DNA from: a virus
DNA length: 64,000 bases
Strand: one strand, 5' to 3'
Virus record (IMG/VR): IMGVR_UViG_3300027852_000033
Span: 37,905-101,904 of that record
Every line of letters begins with the position of its first letter. Position 1 is the first letter of the stretch. Below the pieces are notes generated by a model. The model did not search any database. It worked only from the letters and a program-made list of their open reading frames with translations, and was not told where the DNA came from. A program made the translations under genes and the position numbers. This document shows positions 34,046 through 43,327 of the stretch, piece by piece.

Positions 34046-34069
34046 AAAAAACAGGAAGGAGAAAAGGAC

Positions 34070-34582
34070 ATGGGGAACGAACAAAATGTAGAGATTCAAG
34101 AATCAGATAATATTCAGGACAATCAGATATATGATATTGAACCAACAACTGACAGTGGGTTAACTACAGATCAAATAATATCTATAACTGATAAAGTTAA
34201 AGAGCAATATAAAAATAATAAAATATTCAGAATAATTGTACCATACATTGGTATCTATTTTATAAAAGCTCAGAACTATTCTGATGTATTAGAAGCTAAT
34301 CGGTTGGTTATGATATTTATAGACAGTAAAATAGAATCGGTTGGTGGGAATACTGAAATAGATAAATTACCTGATGAAAACAGGAATAAATTCATGAGAG
34401 AATTAGATGAAGAAATTAGTGATTTATCTAATAAAGAAACTCTCAAGAGATGTGTAGTATATCCTGATAATTTTCCGGAAAAAGTAGACGCGGGTAATAT
34501 AGAATCTGGTTTAATGTCTTTACTACTTGAAAAAATAATGGACATATCGGGATGGGTAGATCCGATAGTCGAAGAAATATAA
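34070..34582 (+). CDS. Putative tail assembly chaperone (first part), 170 aa
   Basis: A strong ribosome site (AGGAAGGAGAAAAGG) precedes ATG 34070. After a disordered acidic start, residues 55-80 read IFRIIVPYIGIYFIKAQNYSD, and near residues 126-165 VVYPDNFPEKVDAG ... LLEKIMDISGW, a pattern of tail assembly chaperones encoded before large tail proteins. The next gene is in the same frame only three sense codons after the TAA. Confidence 0.5.
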   Translation: MGNEQNVEIQESDNIQDNQIYDIEPTTDSGLTTDQIISITDKVKEQYKNNKIFRIIVPYIGIYFIKAQNYSDVLEANRLVMIFIDSKIESVGGNTEIDKLPDENRNKFMRELDEEISDLSNKETLKRCVVYPDNFPEKVDAGNIESGLMSLLLEKIMDISGWVDPIVEEI

Positions 34583-34591
34583 GGTATATCA

Positions 34592-35419
34592 GTGAAAGAG
34601 TATGGAATAAGTATAACCGGTACAGGCGGTGAGAAAATTACAGTATATTTTGTCCCAATGACATATATGGATTGGAAATCATACTCGTCATTTTCCAATA
34701 GGTATGAATTACCAAATGTACGATATCTTATTCGACAATATGTTATTAGAGCATACAAAATAACTGATAGTCAAGAGGAGGTAGAAATATCATTTAAAGA
34801 TATTATGGAGTTACCCCCTACCCCTATCAATAAAATTATTGATATGATGTTTGATAAAGCAGGGTTTGGATCGTTAGATCTTGTACGGAAAGAAATAGAA
34901 GAGGCAGAGCAACAGAGTATGACTCTTATAGGCATATATGATAGGTTTATTCTTATGCATGGTGGTATAGAAATGTATATGTCTATGCTTGAACAAAACG
35001 TGCATGTTAGAGCAAATGTAATTTCGGCGATGGAGTTAATTACAGATGTTAAAGTAGCGGATAGATTTGATGATTCTTTAGAATATGAGATACCTATCGA
35101 CATAATAACCCCTAAAGATAAGTATGATAATATGATAAGGAGACGTAATAAAGGCCAACATGTCCCGGTTCCGCGTCAAAATCTTGATCGATCTGTTGAT
35201 AGTGAGAAAGGCAATAGTGAATCTCCCACCGATATGACAGAGTTAGTTGAACTATCTAGAACAATGTTATCTAAACAATTAACAGCAGACAAAGGAAATA
35301 GATCCAAACGAAAGGTTGCATTTGACTGGATGAGAGATGAACAAGACTATGTAACACACTCAAACAGAGAAGAACGTGATATCCTAAATACTAAACTACC
35401 ATCTAACTCCGAGGGTTAA
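34592..35419 (+). CDS. Putative tail assembly chaperone (second part), 275 aa
   Basis: A GTG start is used with AAGG upstream. The protein is alpha-helical with VRANVISAMELITDVKVADRF near residues 138-158, also seen in tail-assembly or baseplate chaperone-like phage proteins. The C-terminal 80 residues are charged and probably disordered. Because it is in the same frame as the preceding gene, it may also be made as an extension of it by stop-codon readthrough. Assignment is by position and pattern. Confidence 0.45.
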   Translation: MKEYGISITGTGGEKITVYFVPMTYMDWKSYSSFSNRYELPNVRYLIRQYVIRAYKITDSQEEVEISFKDIMELPPTPINKIIDMMFDKAGFGSLDLVRKEIEEAEQQSMTLIGIYDRFILMHGGIEMYMSMLEQNVHVRANVISAMELITDVKVADRFDDSLEYEIPIDIITPKDKYDNMIRRRNKGQHVPVPRQNLDRSVDSEKGNSESPTDMTELVELSRTMLSKQLTADKGNRSKRKVAFDWMRDEQDYVTHSNREERDILNTKLPSNSEG

Positions 35420-35423
35420 TTTT

Positions 35424-38400
35424 ATGATAGGCGGCATTCTAGGCTTTGCTACTTCAATGGTAGCATGGCAAGCTACAGCTATGGCGGTTAAGGAAGGTGC
35501 AAAATGGGCAGCATCTACCGCCAGAAGATCTATTGTAAAATACGCCAGGTATGCAGAATCGGCTCGTAATACTAGAGGTACTAGAACTGCGAGGCATATT
35601 TTTGATAGAGTTAGTAAAGTTGAACCAAGACTAGGTTCAAGAAATTTAACTGAACAAACCATTCGTACCACAACTGCTGCATATAGAAACAGAATGAGTG
35701 CCGCAGTTCGTCGTAGAGTATTATCCAAACAAACTCCAAAAGTTAGAAAAGCACTTACTGTAACCGGAAAAGCAATAGGCGATGAAATATCGGTTCTTCC
35801 GGCTACTTATGTAATGTATAGATTAGAAAAACATACTGCAGTAAGTCCTGAAGAAAAAGAAACCACTGCATCATTTTCTAAGTGGTATCTTGGGGCACCG
35901 ATGGCTTTTTCTATAGGTATAAATGCTGCTTTAAGAGCAAAACAAAAAGGTACGGTGAAACGTACAACAATGAAAGTAGCTAAAAAATATAGTCGACAAA
36001 CCAGATCGGTGGTTAAGACAGGAATGCGTGGGTTAAAACATATTTCTTCCGAGCATAAATATAATATAGCTGATAAAGCAATTGCATTATCTAGAGCACG
36101 AAGAATGACTACTGAAAATAGAGGACTTTTATCATTGGTAGGTTCCCGTAGGCCCAGTGATATATATAAGCATATAAAGAATCATTACAAAGAAGAACTC
36201 CCAAGAGTAAAACACCTTAGAGAACACCGGCTTACAGCTATAGATAAACAAATGGATAAGTTACATGAAACAATAGTTGAGATGAGAGCTGGTAAAAAAT
36301 ACAGTACAATAGAACCTGCAGAGAAAAAACAATACTCTAGTGAGACTAGGGAAGTTATGCGACAGGTTAGATCTATAGGATATCAAAACTATGAAAAGGA
36401 GGTTAACAAACGAAGCAGGATTTTAAACTTTGTAAATGAAGTTCTTGAAAATGCAGGCAGTACTGATTTGCAGATACGTAGAAAAACAGCGCGTAGATCG
36501 ACACAGAGTGGAACTAAAGATATGCCATTAGATCCTAGTTTATATAGTTATAGAGGTGAAGATTTCGACATGGGGAATCTTAGTATGAGCAGTATAAAAG
36601 ATTCTTTGATAAAAAGAGCGGGAAAAGGCATTCCACAATTTGCATTATCATTATTTGGTCAGGGGGATATGATAAATTATCTTCATTCAGAACATGCCAT
36701 GGGTTCGGCATTTAGGATAGGTAGATCAGGAAGTCGAATATATTTTCCACATGCATTATCATCAGATCCTCTTCAAAGAGAGTCACCTTCCGATATAATT
36801 TTATCGATGATGGGTACAACTGCATCTACTGCTACTAGGGCGCAGAGAGATACCGCTAGTCAATTTCTTGATACCAGATATAAACTATATATGAAAGAAG
36901 GGATGTCAAGGGGCGCTGCATCTAATGCAATGAAAGTATCGGCTAATAGAGGAGAATTGTGGCTGGCTGCAGATGATATTTTATTACATAGCCCTGGTGG
37001 AAAAATGGGCATTATTAGTAAAAATAGCAAAGATAATAAACCTATGTTCATAAATATGGGAGGTGCACCAGGCGGTAAGATGTTAGATTACCTACAGTTT
37101 TCTAGTCAAACAAATAGTATTGGTTCAAAATTGTACAGAAATTGGCTTGGTTCGGAAAGATATGAATATTTTGACAAAATAGGTAAAGTAAATAGACATA
37201 TACAATTAGGCCCTACTCCTATAGAACGGATAAAAGACCAAGTAGAAGTATCAGGAACCATGGGTGGATTACGTAAAGTACTAAAGAAATTTGAGATTGG
37301 ATATTCCCAAGAGCAATCCATATTTTCAAAAGTGGCCGGGCTGATGAAAAAACATGGGGATCCCAGATATACTGGCACTTTATTTTCTAAAGACTATCTC
37401 CGAAGCGAGAGATGGATTGATGAAATGTTAAAGACTGATAGAAGCATAGAAGAATTTGGTAACATTATACGAGGGGAAGCCAAAGATGCTTCAGATTATT
37501 TTTGGCATAATATGATCAGGAAAGCAGGTGGGATGAAAAGAATGCGGCCAACTTTTAAGAAACATTCTGAAAATCTCCCGGTATCCATGAATGAATTTTT
37601 GATATATGATGATCAAACAGTTAGTCAAGCTAAAGCTAATATAGATTCACTACATGATTTTCTTATAGATATATCCACTGAGAAATCAGATAAACGTAGA
37701 TTATATAGCTGGTTAAGAGATGATATTAAAGAAGTAAAGATGATGCAGAGACGGTTTCATGATAATGACATACCAGACCAAAAATTATTTGACTTACTTG
37801 GAGATAAATTTGATACTAATTCTGTAACAATAGCGGGTAGAAATCGAAAACCTACAGCAATTGATAGTTATAACGCCACAGTATTTCGGATAACCACTGC
37901 AGTTATGCAATCTATTCCTGAAGAATTTGTAGCTCATAAATTTCCTAAACATATTTCAGGAGAAGGATATAGAGAACAGGTAACAAATGCTCTAGACCAA
38001 ATGTTTACTGATTCAGTATATAATGTTACAAAACAAAAGGAAAGGAGTGCATATGAAGTATCAAAAAGATTAGGTAAAGTTTATCAAGATATTAGTGGTA
38101 GCTTTTCAGAAATACATCCTGCAATTAGTGAAAATGATAGAGCAAAAATTGTAGGTAGTATAAAATCCTCCGTTCGTCATTTTATAGGCGATCATACTGA
38201 ACTTAAACCGGATATAGATTATGTGGTAGATTATCATAAAAGCAGGAAATTAAAATATTCTGCCGCGGCCCCTTGGAATTTTGATACTAGACCAAAAGTC
38301 GGCCAGCCTGATTACGATGAAATATTCCTGATGCCTAAAACTTGGAATACCGGCCCTATAAACAAAAGGCAAATAAAAGTCGGACCAGACCAGACTATAG

Positions 38401-41400
38401 ATATAGCCGAAGGTATAATGGATGCATCTAATGTAGGTATGATGTCAATGTTTCATGCCTTTAATAGAACCGCGTCTGAATTTCTCGGTATAGGCTTGGA
38501 TGAAACTCTTACTACTACCCCTAGAATGTATCTTAAAAAGATGTTCACAAAAAGAGTTGCACCAGTTATTGGAATATCTATGGCATACTCCGTAGTTAAC
38601 CGAATGGCAGATGAATATTTAGATGGCACAATATTTGGTGAGGGAATTGGGGTATTTGGAGCTAATATAATAGCAGGGGCTAGAGTAGCCGCTCAGGGTA
38701 TGTTAGATGTTACTGGTGGTACTGAAACTGCTGCTTATCTCGAAGATTTAATGCCTGGTTCTATAACTTCTCCATTATCTGGATTAGTGAGAGGAATAGG
38801 ACCTATGATAGGTGGGGTATTAGCAGGAGCTAGATTCGGTCCCAGGGCTGCAATTACTGGAGGAGGAATAGGTGGCGCAGTTGGTATGCTATTAGGCGGT
38901 GGTCCACTAGGGGTCTTTGGATTGCATGATATTTCTAAAAGCAGAAAACAGGTAGTAGAAGAACTTATAGGAGAAAGGGAAGTACCTATACGGAAAGCCA
39001 GATTTTGGGAGTTAGGTGCACAAGATTTTCATGGTGGGCGTGTCCAATATTTTCGGCCACATATGTATGCAATGTTAAGAAGTGACTATCAACATGCACC
39101 GGGCTATAAAGATTCTTTAATGACAGAAATGGTAGGAAGTGTAGCGCCTGACATTTATGCTATGAAAAATTACTATTCTCGGCCATACCCTGCTACCGCT
39201 GGTTTATTTTCAGATATTCCAGTATTTAGTAATATGATGCATATGATCCCTGGATCAGATATGGTTACTGGAACAGGAATATCAATGCACCAAGATGAAT
39301 TAGAAGTACCTATGGGGGCTGCATCAACCGGTTATTCTATGGGGCAGGCTGCACAAGCTGGGCTCGGAATAGACAGTATATCGGCCATGTATAAAGATAA
39401 ACAGGGATTATATGGTTTTGCAGAAGGAGGAGCAAATGCAGTTGGTGGAGGAGATATAAATACATTGTTAGCTCCTACCCCTATGGAAATGGGATCGGCA
39501 GAACATGCTATAGGAAATACTATAACTAATATGCAAGATATAGTAGGACTTCGTGGTTTTATAGGTAGTTCTATATTTGGTTCAATAACTGGCCGAAGTG
39601 AATTATTTGACTATGCTCCGGAACTTGCATCCCCTATAGACATAGCAGGTATAAGGCAATCCTACTGGGAGATGGAATTAGGGGGACTTGCGGGATTATG
39701 CCTAGCAGATAATACTCCTATAGAAACTCAAACCAAAGTAAAGAAAGCAGAGGATATTCTGGTAGGAGATAGTATATTATCAAAGGATGGGAAGTATAGA
39801 CCGGTAAAGCGTATATTCAAAAGAAAACTGGATGATAACAAACTTTATGATATCTCGTATAGTGGTATAAATCGTCCACTATCTATTAGCGGAAATCATA
39901 AATTACCCATATATAGAAATCAAAAATGTGTAAAAACAAATACCACATCATGTTGTAAATCTGATACTAAACATAAATGTATTGATTGTGCTTTCAATAT
40001 AAAAACAACTGATCCATTTACTAACTCAAAAATAATCGATATCCCGCCTCATACTGCCATAACCAATAACTATTATTACACTGCATGTAGACAAGAATTC
40101 GCAGAAGTATATGAATATATAGAAAACAATGGAACTGATGATATACCTTCAGATTACCCTAATCGGTTTTTCGGTTTCAAACCATATACTGATGTAGTGA
40201 GACATGTACTTGATCATATCAAAAGAGGCTGGGAAATTAAACGACATCCTTTAACCTGTAAACTATACGAGAAAAATACAGTTGATACCTTAAAAAAAGG
40301 AGATTATCTGCTGCGTGCTATCCCTGTAGTAAATAATTTTCCTAATATAGTAATAGATTTAGGAAAATATGTTCCAGATACTTATTGTATTACAGATAAC
40401 TATATATATAGAAAAGGACTAGATCCTAATTTTATAAAGGCCGTTGAATACTTTGAAAATAATCCGGATATGCTAAATAAATCAGTAAAAGAAATGTCTA
40501 TATTGTTAAATGTTAGTCCTATAAAGATTACGACTGCGCGTACTCATTTCATGTTAAAAAAGGAATCGAAAAGATGGAATAGATATCTTGAGATAAATGA
40601 GGATTTTGCATATTTTATAGGATGGTATCTTGCAGAAGGATATTCATCAGTTGGCAAGGAGATATGTCTTGCATTAAATAGTAATGAAATTGAATATGCT
40701 ACACATCTCAAGACTATCATAACTGGTATTCTAGGGGTTAATGTATATATAGACATAGATAATGAACACCATACCTTAGTACTTAGATTCAGCCATCCTC
40801 CCCTATCATATTTTCTTAAAGCTGAATTAGGTACATATTGTTATAATAAGCGTTTATCTTCTTATTTATGGACAAACAATAAAAGTACCATGCTCTCATA
40901 TATCAAGGGCTTATTCTTTGGCGATGGTACAATAACTAATACCAAGAATAATAAAGGTAATGGTTGTAGTCTCAAAACCACTTCAGAATCTCTTGCATTT
41001 TTATTTCATACTATATTATCAACATTTGGTATAGTAAGTACTATATTTATAGAATACCCTAAAGATCGTAGAGTTGTATATAAAATAGCAGTATATGGAT
41101 ATAACAATATTCTGTTTCGTAATCTATTTGGAATACCTATATCTACCCCTCCCAAAGATATTAGGCGATTAAAGAAGATAGGTAGTAAAGATGGCGTTTT
41201 TATTAAAGGTAATTACATACATTACCGTATATCGAATATAACAACAAAATATTATAATAGATGGGTATATGATTTTGAGGTAGAAAAAGTACACTATTAC
41301 CACTCTAATTTAATTTGTATATGCAATTCTGAAGTCATAAGGCGTTATGTGCCCCATTCTCGCAATCAAATCGATGTATTTAATCCACATGTTAATACCA

Positions 41401-43325
41401 TGCCTGATTGGTTATGTGGTTCAGAATATTATGTGGATTTTAGACACGGGGATCCTTTTGCCGCTGTCCCCATGGGAGAAGCTCGTTTGCCCGGGCCTAG
41501 TTACGAAAGTTTACATAATATAGATCTTTCCATGCCTTTAGAAGCTGATATATTAGGAGAAGAACTCGATTCTCAAATGGCATTTTATCTAGGATTACCA
41601 GAATATATGTCTCATAAAAATAGACTGATTGATATGGTAGAACCTGTTAAAAAAGATATAGAGTTGGCTGCCAGACGTTATGGGAGTATGGTAAAAGGCG
41701 AAACCCATTTGTATGAACCTTCTATAAATTTACATGCTCAAGCTGACGCTATAGTAAAAGATGCTAGTGGTGAGAAAGTTCCGATAAAAATTGTACCTAG
41801 AGGAATTGCAGGAGAAGCTTCCATAAATGCATTTATGGTATTAAGTGATGTAGAGAAGGGGCTACTTATAGAAGTAGATACTGAAACCGGCGATATAGCT
41901 CAACGAATAGTAAATAAAGATATTAGGCGGTTTCAAGCAGATATAGAACGAACAAAATCGGCAGCAGTAGCATCCTATGGTTCTATAAATCAGTTGGAAG
42001 AAGATGGCAAAGCTATGAATTTAGCTAATGCGTATTCATGGTTTGATCGTTTCAAAATCCTAGCAGATGTAGCCCAATATTCAGATAGTTATAAAGTAGC
42101 AGAAGCTATAGTAGACCAACAAATGGCTAGTGGTAGACTAAATGATAGGACGGCTGAATACCAGGTCATAAAGGACCAGATAAGAGAAAAGCAAAAGGCA
42201 CTTGATTTTGATGAATACAGATTTTCAAATATAGGAAAATCCATAACCGAATATGGAAAAGCAAAAGATGAATTTCATCAAGATAACTATAGTTATTTGG
42301 AGCAACAAATAGGTACGCTGTGGGAACGTGCATCGCATTTCAGATCGCCAGTTCATACAAAATTGCTTCATCAAAGTTCCGCCATGGAAGAATACGAAAG
42401 ATCAGTTATGTATGGAAAAGGTGTAAAACTTTGGGAGCAACCAGGTGAGGACTTTTTAGCTTCCTATTATCATCTCGCTAGAGGTGAAAAAGATCCACTA
42501 CAGGGATTTTCTTCATGGGGAGTAGGTGGATATTTATTAGGTGGCGGCCCGGTCGGTTTAGCTATGGGAGCAGCAGGGGCTGGGGTTTCAATGTGGAATC
42601 GCATGTCAGGTAGCACATATATACCTGACAGGGTAGCTCAGCGTCGAGATGTGATGGAACAAATGGATGCGGTAAAATATGCTAAATTCAAAAACCTATT
42701 TCAACAAACAGGGGATAGTGAATATCTTGATAAAGCTAATAGGACTATGACTAGCACTTCAATGCAAAATCAAATATTAAGCCCAATTTCTACTGCGTGG
42801 AATATAGGAGGACCGGATAAGTATTATATAGAGGATATAATAAATAATGTTACTACAGAGAATATAGATAGGGTACGAGACATGTTACCTGAAACTGCAG
42901 TGGCCTCATTGTATCAAGCTATGGGTGATGAAAAACTGGCTACTTTCACCATGGGAAAATTTGCAGAGCGCCAAATGGAAAGAGAGTTACCTGACATTAC
43001 ATCTACTGTATATTCTCCGGATGTCCCAATTGAGAGCCCACTTATTGAAACTTTGGAACAAAGAGGAGTAACCGCTCATGATGCAGGGGTAGGATGGTAT
43101 AGACAAATGGCTACTCTCCAAAGATCAAAACAATTAGGGATATATAAAGACCAAGACCTTTTATATCCGGATGCTTTTCAAGGTAGAGTAACAGTCAAAG
43201 ATTTTGATAATTCATTAACTGATACTGGCCAGTTGCGCAATTTATTATTACAATTTTCAACTAATGTTAGTATTATAGAAGATGGGCAAAGTAGAATAGA
43301 ACTTGAGATAGTAGGTAGGAGTTAA
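35424..43325 (+). CDS. Giant virion protein interrupted by an intein (2090 aa after splicing)
   Basis: The gene encodes 2633 residues; removal of the intein (1426-1968) leaves 2090. Residues 1-300 are very basic (many Arg and Lys). Hydrophobic Gly/Ala-rich stretches near residues 1095-1180 (GPMIGGVLAGARFGPRAAI, GGAVGMLLGGGPLGVFG) and near 2370 (GVGGYLLGGGPVGLAMGAAG) look like membrane-active or glycine-zipper segments. After the intein, NTMPDWLCGSEYYVDF then GEARLPGPSYE is a motif I associate with very large phage virion proteins. The role is not known. Tape measure, or a protein ejected into the host with the RNAP-like protein encoded next, are the main options. It starts 4 bases after the previous stop. 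Confidence 0.65.
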   Translation: MIGGILGFATSMVAWQATAMAVKEGAKWAASTARRSIVKYARYAESARNTRGTRTARHIFDRVSKVEPRLGSRNLTEQTIRTTTAAYRNRMSAAVRRRVLSKQTPKVRKALTVTGKAIGDEISVLPATYVMYRLEKHTAVSPEEKETTASFSKWYLGAPMAFSIGINAALRAKQKGTVKRTTMKVAKKYSRQTRSVVKTGMRGLKHISSEHKYNIADKAIALSRARRMTTENRGLLSLVGSRRPSDIYKHIKNHYKEELPRVKHLREHRLTAIDKQMDKLHETIVEMRAGKKYSTIEPAEKKQYSSETREVMRQVRSIGYQNYEKEVNKRSRILNFVNEVLENAGSTDLQIRRKTARRSTQSGTKDMPLDPSLYSYRGEDFDMGNLSMSSIKDSLIKRAGKGIPQFALSLFGQGDMINYLHSEHAMGSAFRIGRSGSRIYFPHALSSDPLQRESPSDIILSMMGTTASTATRAQRDTASQFLDTRYKLYMKEGMSRGAASNAMKVSANRGELWLAADDILLHSPGGKMGIISKNSKDNKPMFINMGGAPGGKMLDYLQFSSQTNSIGSKLYRNWLGSERYEYFDKIGKVNRHIQLGPTPIERIKDQVEVSGTMGGLRKVLKKFEIGYSQEQSIFSKVAGLMKKHGDPRYTGTLFSKDYLRSERWIDEMLKTDRSIEEFGNIIRGEAKDASDYFWHNMIRKAGGMKRMRPTFKKHSENLPVSMNEFLIYDDQTVSQAKANIDSLHDFLIDISTEKSDKRRLYSWLRDDIKEVKMMQRRFHDNDIPDQKLFDLLGDKFDTNSVTIAGRNRKPTAIDSYNATVFRITTAVMQSIPEEFVAHKFPKHISGEGYREQVTNALDQMFTDSVYNVTKQKERSAYEVSKRLGKVYQDISGSFSEIHPAISENDRAKIVGSIKSSVRHFIGDHTELKPDIDYVVDYHKSRKLKYSAAAPWNFDTRPKVGQPDYDEIFLMPKTWNTGPINKRQIKVGPDQTIDIAEGIMDASNVGMMSMFHAFNRTASEFLGIGLDETLTTTPRMYLKKMFTKRVAPVIGISMAYSVVNRMADEYLDGTIFGEGIGVFGANIIAGARVAAQGMLDVTGGTETAAYLEDLMPGSITSPLSGLVRGIGPMIGGVLAGARFGPRAAITGGGIGGAVGMLLGGGPLGVFGLHDISKSRKQVVEELIGEREVPIRKARFWELGAQDFHGGRVQYFRPHMYAMLRSDYQHAPGYKDSLMTEMVGSVAPDIYAMKNYYSRPYPATAGLFSDIPVFSNMMHMIPGSDMVTGTGISMHQDELEVPMGAASTGYSMGQAAQAGLGIDSISAMYKDKQGLYGFAEGGANAVGGGDINTLLAPTPMEMGSAEHAIGNTITNMQDIVGLRGFIGSSIFGSITGRSELFDYAPELASPIDIAGIRQSYWEMELGGLAGLCLADNTPIETQTKVKKAEDILVGDSILSKDGKYRPVKRIFKRKLDDNKLYDISYSGINRPLSISGNHKLPIYRNQKCVKTNTTSCCKSDTKHKCIDCAFNIKTTDPFTNSKIIDIPPHTAITNNYYYTACRQEFAEVYEYIENNGTDDIPSDYPNRFFGFKPYTDVVRHVLDHIKRGWEIKRHPLTCKLYEKNTVDTLKKGDYLLRAIPVVNNFPNIVIDLGKYVPDTYCITDNYIYRKGLDPNFIKAVEYFENNPDMLNKSVKEMSILLNVSPIKITTARTHFMLKKESKRWNRYLEINEDFAYFIGWYLAEGYSSVGKEICLALNSNEIEYATHLKTIITGILGVNVYIDIDNEHHTLVLRFSHPPLSYFLKAELGTYCYNKRLSSYLWTNNKSTMLSYIKGLFFGDGTITNTKNNKGNGCSLKTTSESLAFLFHTILSTFGIVSTIFIEYPKDRRVVYKIAVYGYNNILFRNLFGIPISTPPKDIRRLKKIGSKDGVFIKGNYIHYRISNITTKYYNRWVYDFEVEKVHYYHSNLICICNSEVIRRYVPHSRNQIDVFNPHVNTMPDWLCGSEYYVDFRHGDPFAAVPMGEARLPGPSYESLHNIDLSMPLEADILGEELDSQMAFYLGLPEYMSHKNRLIDMVEPVKKDIELAARRYGSMVKGETHLYEPSINLHAQADAIVKDASGEKVPIKIVPRGIAGEASINAFMVLSDVEKGLLIEVDTETGDIAQRIVNKDIRRFQADIERTKSAAVASYGSINQLEEDGKAMNLANAYSWFDRFKILADVAQYSDSYKVAEAIVDQQMASGRLNDRTAEYQVIKDQIREKQKALDFDEYRFSNIGKSITEYGKAKDEFHQDNYSYLEQQIGTLWERASHFRSPVHTKLLHQSSAMEEYERSVMYGKGVKLWEQPGEDFLASYYHLARGEKDPLQGFSSWGVGGYLLGGGPVGLAMGAAGAGVSMWNRMSGSTYIPDRVAQRRDVMEQMDAVKYAKFKNLFQQTGDSEYLDKANRTMTSTSMQNQILSPISTAWNIGGPDKYYIEDIINNVTTENIDRVRDMLPETAVASLYQAMGDEKLATFTMGKFAERQMERELPDITSTVYSPDVPIESPLIETLEQRGVTAHDAGVGWYRQMATLQRSKQLGIYKDQDLLYPDAFQGRVTVKDFDNSLTDTGQLRNLLLQFSTNVSIIEDGQSRIELEIVGRS
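39699..41327 (+). mobile_element. Intein with LAGLIDADG homing endonuclease, 543 aa, in frame
   Basis: It starts with Cys (CLADNTPIET) and ends ICICN followed by Ser, which is the +1 nucleophile. Block B is SISGNHKLPI with the needed His, and block F is VYDFEVEKVHYYHSN. The residue before the last Asn is Cys where most inteins have His, a known but less common variant. The endonuclease has both dodecapeptide motifs, FIGWYLAEGY at about intein residues 305-314 and IKGLFFGDGT at about 402-411. The extra Cys-rich insert (SCCKSDTKHKCIDC) near intein residues 85-100 may bind metal. Confidence 0.93.
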
Positions 43326-43327
43326 AA

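Noticed and set aside
39940-40010. Separate zinc-finger gene inside the giant protein
   Set aside because: The Cys cluster belongs to the intein frame and has no start of its own.
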